Shown: positions 36,137 to 45,096 of the stretch, one piece after another
Position numbering within the stretch: position 1 is the stretch's first letter
Layout: each line of letters opens with the position of its first letter
Assembly (NCBI GenBank): GCA_008682415.1
Contig: VANK01000007.1
Span: 1 to 64,000 of the forward strand
Source of the DNA: Acidobacteria bacterium AB60
GTDB taxonomy: Bacteria; Acidobacteriota; Terriglobia; Terriglobales; Acidobacteriaceae
Direction of reading: 5' to 3'
Length of the DNA stretch: 64,000 bases
Program-made: the position numbers and the translations under genes
The notes under the pieces: model-generated
Told to the model about the DNA's origin: nothing
The model's input: the letters and a program-made list of their open reading frames with translations, nothing else
Database searches by the model: none

Positions 36137-36183
36137 GACTGCGTTTCGATACGGCCCCGGGAAAAGTGCAGACTGTCCCTTGA

Positions 36184-37197
36184 TTACCAGCGATAGACGA
36201 TCAGGTTGTCGAGGTAGATGTTGGAGGAGCCGCTGCCGCTCGTGGCGCCGTCGATCTGGAGGTTGGTGATCAGGGTCGGACCCCAGCCAAGAGCGAAGGC
36301 CGAGAAGACCTTGGCGCCAATGTACTGCTGCTTGCCGTCCAGGATCACGTAGTTATAGAGGACGTTCCCCCAGGTGTCGCGGGAATACTGGATCTGCACG
36401 TGGTGCCACTGGTTCACGCTCCAGTTCTTCACGTTGCAGGGCTGGGAGGAGTGAATCCACTGGTCCTTGGGAGCGGCAATCGAGCCCGTATTGGCGGTGT
36501 AGTCCCAGGTCCCCGACCATCCGTCGCACTGGAAGCCATAGATGACGGTTTGACCGTTGGGCATCGTCTGGTTCATGTCCATCTCGATCGAAGCAATCCC
36601 TGCGCTCGAGCCCGAGATATAGAGCCATCCGTCGTACAGAAAGTTCTGCGCCGCCGTGTCGCTGCCGAAGTGAAGCGCAAAGCGCTCGCCTCCGTAATAG
36701 GAGTAGTCGGTAAGGAACCCCCGGGCCGTTCCCGAGCGCGAAGGAGAACCGGTCAGGCTGGTGCCGCCGTACGAACTGCCCGGCGTGCCCGCATCGTGCA
36801 CTGCCGTCCAGTTCGACGCCGCCTGCAGGTTGCCGTTCGAGAGGGCGTTCGATGGCACCGCCGCCGATGTTGCCCCAACCGTGATCGCCACATCCGTCAT
36901 GCAGGCCGAACCCTGGTTCCCCCACGACTTGACGTGCAGAACATGCCCGCCCGCGGCCTCGGTCACCGGCCCATCCATCTGCGTCCCCGAATAGATTTGC
37001 GTGGCGCCGTTATCAAAGGAAAAGCCCATCGCGGTGACTGGTTGATTGGAGCAGTACGGAGAAACCGCGTACAACGTGAATGGGGAGCCTACGCTGGCTC
37101 CATTGGCGGGGCTGTACACGGTGACTTGGGCGATGGCGGGCACCAGAGCCCCGAACAGCAGAAAAGCAGCGAGAGCAGAGACCTTCAGGATTTTCAT
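36184..37197 (-). CDS. Exported Ig-like/concanavalin-type lectin protein
   Basis: 337 residues from the ATG at 37197 with GAAGG upstream. A clear signal peptide is present (ALAAFLLFGALVPAIAQ). Residues ~25-110 form an Ig-like domain opened by VTVYSPANGASVGSPFTLYA. Residues ~120-337 look like a laminin-G/concanavalin jelly roll: ERFALHFGSDTAAQNFLYDGWLY, WHHVQIQYSRDTWGNV and SNIYLDNLIVYRW. No catalytic residues are recognised. Likely binds carbohydrate or surfaces. Ends converge with the glycosyltransferase 47 bp away. Confidence 0.75.
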   Translation of the reverse strand: MKILKVSALAAFLLFGALVPAIAQVTVYSPANGASVGSPFTLYAVSPYCSNQPVTAMGFSFDNGATQIYSGTQMDGPVTEAAGGHVLHVKSWGNQGSACMTDVAITVGATSAAVPSNALSNGNLQAASNWTAVHDAGTPGSSYGGTSLTGSPSRSGTARGFLTDYSYYGGERFALHFGSDTAAQNFLYDGWLYISGSSAGIASIEMDMNQTMPNGQTVIYGFQCDGWSGTWDYTANTGSIAAPKDQWIHSSQPCNVKNWSVNQWHHVQIQYSRDTWGNVLYNYVILDGKQQYIGAKVFSAFALGWGPTLITNLQIDGATSGSGSSNIYLDNLIVYRW

Positions 37198-38154
37198 GCA
37201 GATACCTTCGGAGAAATGAATTTTGAGCGGTTCCGATATTCGTTCTGTCTCGTCTTGGCGGATCCTCGTCACCCTCGAATCGCCTTGCTTCGAGGCTCCG
37301 GTCATCTCATGCAACCCGTTCCAGCCGGGCGGCATCTCAGTTCGTAGAGGACTTGCGTTTGACGTTTGCTCGTGTCATTTCTGGACACGAGAGGTTGCGT
37401 CCCTGTGGCACCAGGTATTTCGCGCACAGGTTCTCCGTTTCCGGTAAGTGTCCGGAGGAGGGCCACAGTTATGTTTCTGGGGCTGTTCCGAGCGGCGTTT
37501 CGCTTGCGAGCCGGCTCAGCAACCTCTGTATTCAGCTCGATTCCGGCGCACGCGGAGAGCGTGTCTTGCAGCCAGAGCGAGATACGGCAAAAACTCTAGG
37601 GCCCAGCGGGATGTGAGACGGACCAACCTTACAACGTGCTTCCGCTCAACTACGTTCCCCGTTGCCTTCCAGATTCTGCACACCAGGCAACTTGTTCAGT
37701 AACAGGGCAATCCTTACATGCGATTCCGGGCTTGGGCAACTGTCGATTGAAAGAAATTCGCAAAAAACTTCCACGAGACAGGCAGCCCGGTAATTCCTAC
37801 GCGCATCGGGAAATTTCTCTCCAGTCGATTGTAAAAATTACCCGGATTTCCGCCCAATTTGCCGCGTTCAGCTTCTCTCCCATTCCGCATTCCGGCACTG
37901 GAAAACCGAATTACTCCCGCTCAACGGGACAAAGTAAGGATCGCGCAAGCCGGCCATCTCCGCACCTCAAGATCCGCGATTCTAAACGCGACCGCGCCCT
38001 CGCGCCCGATTGCGTCATACCATTTGCGCTGACGGCCGTTATCCTTTACCTGTCCTAAACGCCGGAATTAGTCGGGAACTGGAAGTTGTTCTCCGCTGCG
38101 CATGGTTGAACCTGCGCTATGGTTCCAGGCATCTCTTAGGGACAGAGGCGATTC
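37198..38154. other. 957-bp gene-poor intergenic region
   Basis: No supported gene or RNA family. Short frames exist (for example a 42-codon one at 37471 with GGAGGA 12 bp upstream) but lack family features. The centre (about 37600-37950) is less GC-rich than its surroundings. It must contain the promoters of the leftward lectin-like gene and of the rightward pterin operon. I looked for a dif-like site because of the strand-composition switch near here and found none. Confidence 0.5.
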
Positions 38155-38568
38155 ATGATCTTGCTTACGAGGCGGGCCACGTTCTCCGCCTCGCACTACT
38201 ACTGGAATGACGGCTGGTCCGAGGAAAAGAACCAGCGCGTGTTTGGACGCTGTGCGAACCGCAACGGCCACGGACACAACTACACGCTGGAAGTCACCGT
38301 CGCCGGAGAACCAGACCCGGTCACGGGCTTTGTCATTGACCTGAAGTGGTTGAAAGACGTGATCGAGGAGAAGATCATGTCCGCCTGGGATCATCGTCAC
38401 TTCAACCTTGAGGTTCCAGAGTTCGCCGCCACCATCCCCACTTCAGAGAACATCGCTATCGCCGCCTGGCGTCGTCTCGAACCTGCCCTCGCCGCCGGTG
38501 CTCGCCTTGCAGCAGTGCGCGTCTATGAGACACCAGAGATCTTCGCCGAGTATCGGGGGGAATCGTGA
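38155..38568 (+). CDS. 6-pyruvoyl-tetrahydropterin synthase family protein (paralogue 1)
   Basis: 137 residues; first gene of the pterin cluster. Zinc ligands His14 (SASH), His39 and His41 (HGHNY), catalytic Cys33, Asp79-His80 and Glu125 are all present. The spacing C-x5-HGH is that of tetrahydrobiopterin-type synthases, unlike the C-x3-HGH of QueD. It should convert dihydroneopterin triphosphate to a 6-substituted pterin. Its stop overlaps the start of the second copy by 4 bp, so translation is coupled. Confidence 0.88.
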   Translation: MILLTRRATFSASHYYWNDGWSEEKNQRVFGRCANRNGHGHNYTLEVTVAGEPDPVTGFVIDLKWLKDVIEEKIMSAWDHRHFNLEVPEFAATIPTSENIAIAAWRRLEPALAAGARLAAVRVYETPEIFAEYRGES

Positions 38569-39011
38569 AGGCATACTTTGGACGCCGTTACATATTCAGC
38601 GCCAGCCACCGTCTGCATGCCGATTCGCTCTCACCCGCTCAGAATCGCGCCGCCTATGGAAAATGCAACAACCCGCATGGTCACGGTCACAACTATGTCG
38701 TGGAGGTCCTGGTCCGCGGTGAAGTAGCAACGGAAACGGGAATGGTGGTGAATCTGGTCGATCTCGATCGCGTAGTACGCAAACAAGTGCTCGACCGCTT
38801 CGACCACACCAACCTCAACCACGATCCCCTCTTTACCGCGGTGGTTCCCACCACTGAGAATCTCTGCAGATCCGTGTACCGGCTGCTGAAGGACCATCTG
38901 CACCCCGCCGAACTGGAGTACGTTCGCGTGGAGGAGACCGAAAACAATTTCTTCCAGTGCTTTGACGATCATCCCGCCGGTGCCAACGCCGAGGGACAAC
39001 GCGTATCGTAA
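38565..39011 (+). CDS. 6-pyruvoyl-tetrahydropterin synthase family protein (paralogue 2)
   Basis: 148 residues from a GTG overlapping the preceding stop (GTGA). Ligands His15, His40, His42, catalytic Cys34 (GKCNNPHGHGHNY), Asp80-His81 and Glu124/125 are intact, again with C-x5-HGH spacing. The sequence around the cysteine is especially close to animal enzymes (GKCNNP-GHGHNY). It is clearly diverged from paralogue 1 outside the active site, so the two may form a heteromer or act on different substrates. folE starts 15 bp downstream. Confidence 0.9.
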   Translation: MKAYFGRRYIFSASHRLHADSLSPAQNRAAYGKCNNPHGHGHNYVVEVLVRGEVATETGMVVNLVDLDRVVRKQVLDRFDHTNLNHDPLFTAVVPTTENLCRSVYRLLKDHLHPAELEYVRVEETENNFFQCFDDHPAGANAEGQRVS

Positions 39012-39026
39012 GGAAAGGACTGCTGT

Positions 39027-39653
39027 ATGGCGCAGACCGTGGTGATGAACAAGAAGGGACGCAACCAGCTCATCGAAACGCCGAGCCTGAAGGACTGCAG
39101 CACCCAGGATCTCTATCGCGAGATACTCAGCCGTATCGGCGAAGACCCGAATCGTGACGGCCTCATTGCCACCCCCGCACGAGTGGAGAAGGCACTTGCC
39201 TATCTCACCAAAGGCTATGAACAGAATCCCAGCGAGATCCTCCGAGGCGCGCTGTTCGACGTCGACTACGACGAGATGGTCATCGTAAAAGACGTTGAGA
39301 TGTTTTCCCTCTGCGAACACCACATGCTTCCGTTCTTCGGCAAGGTGCACGTGGCCTACATCCCCAAGGGCAAAGTGATCGGCCTCAGTAAAATCGCTCG
39401 CCTCGTCGAGGTGTTCGCCCGCCGGCTGCAGGTGCAGGAGCGCATGACCCGCCAGATTGCGGATGCCATTCAGGAGGCGATCCAGCCGCAGGGCGTGGGC
39501 GTGGTGATTGAGGCACGGCACCTCTGTATGATGATGCGCGGCATCGAGAAACAGAATTCGTCCACCGTCACCTCCGCAATGGAAGGAGTCTTCCAGAAAA
39601 AGGAAACACGGGCCGAATTTCTCTCTCTCGTTCGCCAGCCGGGAAACCTGTGA
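39027..39653 (+). CDS. folE: GTP cyclohydrolase I
   Basis: 208 residues. Makes 7,8-dihydroneopterin triphosphate from GTP, the substrate of the two upstream synthases and of folate synthesis. Zinc ligands Cys96 and His99 (SLCEHHMLPF) and Cys167 (ARHLCMMMRG) are present, as is the conserved GLSKIARLVEVFARRLQVQE segment. AAGGAAAGG precedes the ATG. Being in one operon with two synthases points to biopterin-like cofactor output and not only folate. Confidence 0.96.
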   Translation: MAQTVVMNKKGRNQLIETPSLKDCSTQDLYREILSRIGEDPNRDGLIATPARVEKALAYLTKGYEQNPSEILRGALFDVDYDEMVIVKDVEMFSLCEHHMLPFFGKVHVAYIPKGKVIGLSKIARLVEVFARRLQVQERMTRQIADAIQEAIQPQGVGVVIEARHLCMMMRGIEKQNSSTVTSAMEGVFQKKETRAEFLSLVRQPGNL

Positions 39654-39682
39654 ACCCCGCGCCGGACTGCTAGATTATTGGA

Positions 39683-40561
39683 GTGAACGGGCTCCTGGTT
39701 GTGGATAAGCCGGCCGGCATGACGAGCCACGACGTCGTGAGCCAGCTGAGAAAGATCACCGGCGAACGATCGATCGGACATCTCGGGACCCTTGACCCCA
39801 TGGCCACAGGCGTACTGCCCCTCTTGCTCGGGAAGTTCACCCGGCTCGCCCAGTTCTTCTCCGCAGCGCAAAAGTCCTATACCGGAACCATCCGCTTTGG
39901 CTTCGCGACCGATACCTTCGACGCCGAAGGAGAAGCGGTGGGGAGTCGCGTCGAGCCCCAACTGACGCTCGAACAGGTCCGTGCCGCAGCCGTCCGCTTC
40001 CGCGGCCCTATCCAGCAAATGCCGCCGCCGTTCTCCGCCAAGAAGATCGCCGGCACCCCGGCGTACAAGCTTGCGCGGGCCGGCAAGCCGGTGGAACTCA
40101 AGCCGGCTCCCATTGACGTCGAAGCCTTCGAGATCATCGCCCTTGATCGCCTGGAGGCGACGTTCGCGATGCGCATCAGCGCGGGCGGATACGTGCGGTC
40201 AGTTGCCCACGAACTGGGACAATGCCTCGGGTGCGGCGCGCATCTCAGCAGCCTGCGCCGCACCCAGGCGGGCGTCTTCACGCTCGCCGACGCGCATAGC
40301 CTCGATGAATTGCGATCCCACGCTGGGGACGTGCAGGCCCTCGAGCTTCTCTGTTTTCACCCTCGTGCCCTGCTGCCGGAGATGCCTGCCGTCACCGCCG
40401 ACGTCCAGACTATCGGCCGGATACGCAATGGCGCCCAGGTCAATCTTCCCGAATTCTCGGCGGCCCCGGTCGTCAAGATCTTTGCAGGTCAGCGCGATCT
40501 GTTCGCAATCGCAACCCGCGTGGCGGGAACCCTGTTCCAGCCCACGGTTGTGCTGGGCTAA
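39683..40561 (+). CDS. truB: tRNA pseudouridine(55) synthase TruB
   Basis: 292 residues from a GTG. Isomerises U55 in the T-loop of tRNAs. Catalytic Asp38 lies in GHLGTLDPMATGVLP; MNGLLVVDKPAGMTSHDVV, SYTGTIRFG and the RISAGGYVRSVAHELG block are standard. The C-terminal ~60 residues are a PUA-like domain. It follows folE after 29 bp. It is not linked to rbfA/infB as in many bacteria. Confidence 0.95.
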   Translation: MNGLLVVDKPAGMTSHDVVSQLRKITGERSIGHLGTLDPMATGVLPLLLGKFTRLAQFFSAAQKSYTGTIRFGFATDTFDAEGEAVGSRVEPQLTLEQVRAAAVRFRGPIQQMPPPFSAKKIAGTPAYKLARAGKPVELKPAPIDVEAFEIIALDRLEATFAMRISAGGYVRSVAHELGQCLGCGAHLSSLRRTQAGVFTLADAHSLDELRSHAGDVQALELLCFHPRALLPEMPAVTADVQTIGRIRNGAQVNLPEFSAAPVVKIFAGQRDLFAIATRVAGTLFQPTVVLG

Positions 40562-40616
40562 GGCTTAGTGGACGCCCACGCGCATCGAGCCGGTAGCCTC
40601 CACACCCGCTGTTGGG

Positions 40617-41246
40617 CTATTCCGCGTTCTTCCGCAGCAGCGGCTTCAGCACGGGCAGCAGCGTTCCCGCGATAATCTCCGCTCCCTTGGCCGTCGGATG
40701 AATTCCGTCCGGCTGAATCGTTCCCGGCACATGCACCAGGTCCTTGTAGATCATGGGTACAAAGGCAGTGTGATGTTTCTCCGCGAGATCGCGAAAGTTC
40801 GTCTCGAATGCCTGAATATAATCGGGGCCGTAGTTGGGCGGCAGTGTGATGCCCGCCAGCAGCACCTTGATATGCGCCTCGCCGAGCCGGGTGAGCACGG
40901 TATCCAGGTTGCGACGCGTCTGGTCGGGAGGCAGTCCGCGCAGGCCGTCGTTGCCGCCAAACTCCACAATCACAACCTGCGGGTGGAGACGCAAAACCGA
41001 TCCCACGCTCGCCACTGCGTCTTTGCTGGTCGCGCCGCTCGTGCCCTGATTCACAACCCTGTAGTTGTAGCCGGCAGCTTCCAGCTTATGTTGCAGGGCA
41101 TCAGGATACGCTTTTCCGGGCTGCACACCGTAGCCCGCAGTGATGCTGTCTCCAAAGCAGACCAGAACCGGCTGTTCCGCGCCGAACAGCGGTTGCACGA
41201 TCGCCAGAAGCAAAATTGAAACGAGAACCCTGCGGAGAACGTCCAC
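40617..41246 (-). CDS. SGNH/GDSL arylesterase (TesA-like)
   Basis: 209 residues with a signal peptide (VLVSILLLAIVQPLFG). Block I FGDSITAGYG supplies Ser34, block II Gly (GTSGATS), block III GGND (97-100) and block V DGIHP supplies Asp180 and His183. A periplasmic thioesterase/arylesterase/lysophospholipase is expected. It is divergent from a YbbA/YbbP-type ABC system, the same neighbourhood as tesA-ybbAP in gammaproteobacteria, which suggests a conserved functional link with lipid-like substrates. Confidence 0.92.
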   Translation of the reverse strand: MDVLRRVLVSILLLAIVQPLFGAEQPVLVCFGDSITAGYGVQPGKAYPDALQHKLEAAGYNYRVVNQGTSGATSKDAVASVGSVLRLHPQVVIVEFGGNDGLRGLPPDQTRRNLDTVLTRLGEAHIKVLLAGITLPPNYGPDYIQAFETNFRDLAEKHHTAFVPMIYKDLVHVPGTIQPDGIHPTAKGAEIIAGTLLPVLKPLLRKNAE

Positions 41247-41420
41247 ATCTTTAGTGTAGAGGCAAAATTTGATGATCCGGGATCAGCACGTCTATCAGGA
41301 ATTTGCCGGAACCGGGAGCAGGGAAGAGACGTATCTACGGGAGGGGCGTCGTGTGCCCGGTTCTCGCGGAGCTTCTCTTCGTTCCCTCCCGACCGTCCCG
41401 TGTTTCTTTGGAGACCACCA

Positions 41421-42131
41421 TTGATCGAAGTTCGAGACGCACAAAAATGGATTCAGAACGGCGCGCGTCGCGTCGAAATCCTGAAGGGCATTTCGCTTAC
41501 GATCCCTGCCGGCCAGTTTGTCGCGATTGTGGGAGCAAGCGGGAGCGGCAAAAGCACCCTGCTGGGCTTGCTCGCCGGTCTCGATTCGCCAAGCTCCGGC
41601 GAGATCTGGCTCGATGGAGTGCCCATCCATAATCTTGCGGAGGCGCAGCTCGCGGCCGTCCGGGGACGCAAGATTGGATTCGTCTTCCAGTCCTATCAGC
41701 TCATTCCTACGCTCACCGCGCTCGAAAACGTCCTGCTTCCCTATGAGCTGAATGCGGACGGCTCCGGGCTGGCAAAGGCGCGCGAACTGCTCACGTCTGT
41801 TGGCCTTGCCGAGCGCATGGAACACTACCCCATCCAGCTCTCCGGTGGAGAACAGCAGCGCGTCGCTATCGCCCGCGCATTCGTCGTCGAGCCGCCCATC
41901 ATCATGGCCGACGAGCCAACCGGCAACCTCGACTCCAGCAACGGCCGCATGATCCTCGATCTGCTGCTCGAACACAACAAGCGCGCCGGCACGACCCTCG
42001 TTCTCGTGACGCACGACCCAGAAGTGGCCAGCACCGCGGACCGCAAGATCGTCCTTCGCGATGGCCGCATCGTGGAAGACACCCTGCCCTTCGAACAAGA
42101 AGCCGCCGTGCAGCAGGCCCACCATGGCTGA
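41421..42131 (+). CDS. ABC transporter ATP-binding protein (YbbA/LolD-type)
   Basis: 236 residues from the TTG at 41421, which has GGAG 7 bp upstream; a GTG at 41400 would add 7 residues. Walker A GASGSGKST, signature LSGGEQQRVAIARA, Walker B IIMADEPTGNLD and H-loop VLVTHD are complete. The family energises MacB/LolCDE-like mechanotransmission exporters. It overlaps the permease gene by 8 bp. Confidence 0.93.
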   Translation: MIEVRDAQKWIQNGARRVEILKGISLTIPAGQFVAIVGASGSGKSTLLGLLAGLDSPSSGEIWLDGVPIHNLAEAQLAAVRGRKIGFVFQSYQLIPTLTALENVLLPYELNADGSGLAKARELLTSVGLAERMEHYPIQLSGGEQQRVAIARAFVVEPPIIMADEPTGNLDSSNGRMILDLLLEHNKRAGTTLVLVTHDPEVASTADRKIVLRDGRIVEDTLPFEQEAAVQQAHHG

Positions 42132-44718
42132 CTCCGTCTTCAGCCGCCGTTCGCTCCGCTGGAATCGCGCCGCTGCGATTGCCTGGCGCGACCTGAAATC
42201 CGCTCCGGGCAAATTCGGCTTCGTCGTGCTCTCCGTGGCCATCGGCGTCGCCGCTCTCGTGGGAGTACGCGGTTTCAGCGAGGCATTCCGGCACACCCTG
42301 GGCTCCGAGGCGCGCTCCCTGATGGCCGGCGATCTCAGCGCCCGCATCTTCCACCAGCCCACGGCGGCTGAGCTGGCAAAGATCGCCGCCATTGAAAAAA
42401 ACATCCCAGGCACCCAATCCACCTGGGCGGTCGAGACCATCTCCATGGCCTCCCTGCCGCCGGATCCCGTGCCCATCCTGGTTGCGCTTAAGGCGATCGA
42501 TCCCTCGCAGTACCCCTACTACGGCAAAGCGCAGCTGGATCCGGACATCCCGCTTGCTCAGGCGCTGGCCGGCAATAACGTCGTAGTCGCCGAAGAGTTT
42601 TTGATCCGTCTCAACGGGCATGTCGGTCAGGACCTTCGTTTCGGCGGCCGGCTCTTCCACATCTCCGCCGTCCTGAAGCAGGAGCCCGACCGCATCAGCG
42701 CCGGCGCGGGAATGGGGCCGCGTGTCCTCGTCTCGCGCGCTGAGCTCGACTCGACCGGCATCATGGCCCCTGGCAGCCGCGCCAGCCAGCGGCTGCTCAT
42801 GAAGCTCCCGGCTAAGCTTCCGCCCAACGTCACGCCGCAATCCATACGCAAGGAACTTGAAACCGCTTTGCCCGACGCGCAGGTCATGGACTACCGCGAA
42901 GGGAACCCCGCCATCACCGATGGTCTCGACCACGCCACCGCAATCCTGAGCCTCATCTGCCTCGTTGCCATGGTGCTCGGCGCCATCGGCGTTGCCATGG
43001 CCATGCACGCTCACCTTGAGCAGCGCATGGATATCCTGGCAATCCTCAAAGCCATCGGCGCCGGCTCTTCCGATTTGCTCCGCATCTTTCTCCTGCAGAC
43101 TCTTGGGCTTGGACTGGCTGGCGCTCTCCTCGGCATCGGAGCCGGCCTCGCTGTGATGGAAGCCCTCCCGGCCGTCTTCGGCAAACTGCTGCCGGTGCAC
43201 ACGGTGCTGGCGGTGCCGTGGCGCTCCATGGCGGCCGGCCTCGGCACCGGTCTGCTCACCACGCTGCTCTTCTGCCTGCCCCCCTTGCTTGATGTCCGCA
43301 CCATCCGCCCCGTGCTCGTCCTGCGGCGCATGGTCGAGTCCGGCCCCGAGGGCCTCAAGGGATTCTTTGCCCGCCTCTGGGAGCGCCGCCTGCAGATCGC
43401 CCTCTCCCTCGTGGTCCTGGCCGCACTCGGTGGAATCGCCTGGGCCCTCTCTGACTCCGCCACGGTCGGCAAGTGGTTTGCCGCGGGTCTCGCCGCCGCT
43501 TTGCTGGTCCTTCTTGCGCTTGCCGCCGGTGCCCTGCGATTGCTGCGCTTTTTACTCAACCGTGTCCGGCTGCGCCTGCCATCCTCACTGCGCCATGGCC
43601 TCGCCAATCTCTACCGTCCCGGCAATCAATCCGCCGCGGTTCTCGCCGCCCTCGGCACCGGCGTCATGCTCATCCTTGCCGTCTACCTCATGCAGGCTGC
43701 ACTGCTGCGCGAGATTCGCGAGACCGCCTCTCCCAAGCTCCCCAACATCTTCCTCATCGATATCACCACCGATGAAGCCCAGGGCGTACGCGACTTCTTT
43801 GCCCATCAGTCCTCCGTCACCGAACCTCTCGAACTGATGCCCTCCATCCGCGGCAAGTTCGTCACGCTCAATGGCAAGACGCTCGACCAGCTGAAAGACG
43901 AGCACTTGCCCCGCCGCATGCTGGAAGACGTCGGCCTCACCTACTCCGACACGCCGCCGGCCGGCGACAAAATCCTGCAAGGCAAGTGGTGGACGGATCC
44001 CAACGCGCAGCAGATCGCCATCGGCCAGGGCTTCGCGCAGCGCCTCCATCTCGGCATCGGATCCACCGTTGAGATCGAAACCGACGTTCAGGGTCTGCAC
44101 AAGCTCACCATCACCGCCGTCTTTCGCGCCGACGAGCAACACCTGGGCGGCCGCATCCCCTTCGTCATGCCCTCCGGCCAGCTCAAGAACGAGGTCGCCA
44201 CCTGGTACGGCGGCGCGCACATCGATCCCAAACAGATCGGCTCCCTCGAACGCGCGCTCTTTGCCGCCTATCCCACCATCACCGTCATCAACATCGCAGA
44301 CGTGCTGCTCCGCATCGAGACCGTCGTCGACCAGATCACCTTTGTCATTCGCTTCCTCGCGGGCTTCTCCATCTTCGCCGGGCTCACCATCCTTGCCTCG
44401 TCCATCGCCAGCACGCGCTTCCGCCGCATGCGCGAGTCGGTCGTCCTTAAGACTCTCGGCGCTACCCGTATGCGCATCGTCCGAACCTTCAGCGTCGAGT
44501 TCAGCGTTCTCGGCGTGCTCGCGGCGGCGGTTGGCGTGGTATTCGCCAATCTCCTCGCCCGGGTCTTGTTGAAGCGCATGCAGGTCGGATACCACGTGGA
44601 GTGGCTCGCCGCCCTCGTCGCCCTTGTGGGAACGGCTCTGTTAGCCACCGCAACCGGCTGGATCGCGAGCTACCGCATCCTCGGATTACGCCCGCTGGAA
44701 GTGCTGCGCGAAGAGTAG
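42124..44718 (+). CDS. ABC transporter permease (YbbP-like, FtsX domains)
   Basis: 864 residues from the ATG at 42124. An N-terminal membrane segment (FGFVVLSVAIGVAALVGVRGF) precedes a large periplasmic domain. A three-helix FtsX block (AMVLGAIGVAMAMHAHLEQR ... LLGIGAGLAVMEALP) is followed by extra helices in the centre (IALSLVVLAALGGIAWALS, LLVLLALAAGALRLLRF). A second periplasmic domain and a C-terminal FtsX block (FSIFAGLTILASSIASTR ... VLAAAVGVVFANLLARVL) end the protein. The doubled arrangement with about ten helices is that of YbbP, proposed to move or extract lipophilic compounds together with YbbA and the adjacent esterase. Confidence 0.9.
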   Translation: MADSVFSRRSLRWNRAAAIAWRDLKSAPGKFGFVVLSVAIGVAALVGVRGFSEAFRHTLGSEARSLMAGDLSARIFHQPTAAELAKIAAIEKNIPGTQSTWAVETISMASLPPDPVPILVALKAIDPSQYPYYGKAQLDPDIPLAQALAGNNVVVAEEFLIRLNGHVGQDLRFGGRLFHISAVLKQEPDRISAGAGMGPRVLVSRAELDSTGIMAPGSRASQRLLMKLPAKLPPNVTPQSIRKELETALPDAQVMDYREGNPAITDGLDHATAILSLICLVAMVLGAIGVAMAMHAHLEQRMDILAILKAIGAGSSDLLRIFLLQTLGLGLAGALLGIGAGLAVMEALPAVFGKLLPVHTVLAVPWRSMAAGLGTGLLTTLLFCLPPLLDVRTIRPVLVLRRMVESGPEGLKGFFARLWERRLQIALSLVVLAALGGIAWALSDSATVGKWFAAGLAAALLVLLALAAGALRLLRFLLNRVRLRLPSSLRHGLANLYRPGNQSAAVLAALGTGVMLILAVYLMQAALLREIRETASPKLPNIFLIDITTDEAQGVRDFFAHQSSVTEPLELMPSIRGKFVTLNGKTLDQLKDEHLPRRMLEDVGLTYSDTPPAGDKILQGKWWTDPNAQQIAIGQGFAQRLHLGIGSTVEIETDVQGLHKLTITAVFRADEQHLGGRIPFVMPSGQLKNEVATWYGGAHIDPKQIGSLERALFAAYPTITVINIADVLLRIETVVDQITFVIRFLAGFSIFAGLTILASSIASTRFRRMRESVVLKTLGATRMRIVRTFSVEFSVLGVLAAAVGVVFANLLARVLLKRMQVGYHVEWLAALVALVGTALLATATGWIASYRILGLRPLEVLREE

Positions 44719-44725
44719 CGTGTTC

Positions 44726-45079
44726 TCAGGGCCGGCTTCGTACGAAGAAGAAACCGCTCGCCGCGGCTCCCCAGATCCCCGCCGGGGCCAGCAGGAACGG
44801 CGCTGCCGCGTGATGTCCCCCTGGATGCAGGCTGTTCATCAAGTAGATCAGAAACACAACCGAGCTCAATGCGATCAGGCAGGCCCGCAACCCCGTGGGC
44901 TCACCCATGGCCCGCTCCCATCTCGGCAAAATCGCCAGTAGGGCTACGAACGGCGCAAGCACCCAGATCCCAAATAACACGATCAGCACAGTCGAGTGGT
45001 TATTGCGTCCGGCATAAAGCGTGCACGCCAGAGATCCCAATGCCAGCAGAACAATGAGAGCGCGTGTCGCAATCCGCAT
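44726..45079 (-). CDS. Small integral membrane protein, unknown
   Basis: 117 residues from the ATG at 45079 with GGAGG 5 bp upstream. About four hydrophobic segments (RALIVLLALGSLACTLYAG, STVLIVLFGIWVLAPFVALLAIL, ACLIALSSVVFLIYLMNSL, APFLLAPAGIWGAAASGFFF) connected by short loops. No recognised family. It lies 17 bp downstream of the polyphosphate glucokinase gene and may share its transcript; it converges on the permease gene with 7 bp between stops. Confidence 0.7.
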   Translation of the reverse strand: MRIATRALIVLLALGSLACTLYAGRNNHSTVLIVLFGIWVLAPFVALLAILPRWERAMGEPTGLRACLIALSSVVFLIYLMNSLHPGGHHAAAPFLLAPAGIWGAAASGFFFVRSRP

Positions 45080-45096
45080 GAGCGCCTCCCTGCGGA

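Noticed and set aside
37460..37490. dif-like XerCD site around TTATGTTT in the skew transition
   Set aside because: Only one arm is similar; the other arm and the central hexamer do not match.
37471..37599. 42-codon frame preceded by GGAGGA
   Set aside because: Spacing to the ribosome-like site is long, composition is unremarkable and no domain or signal peptide is visible.
41902..43200. Long open frame antisense to the ABC ATPase and permease genes
   Set aside because: It overlaps two genuine genes with intact motifs and has low-complexity His/Arg/Gly content.
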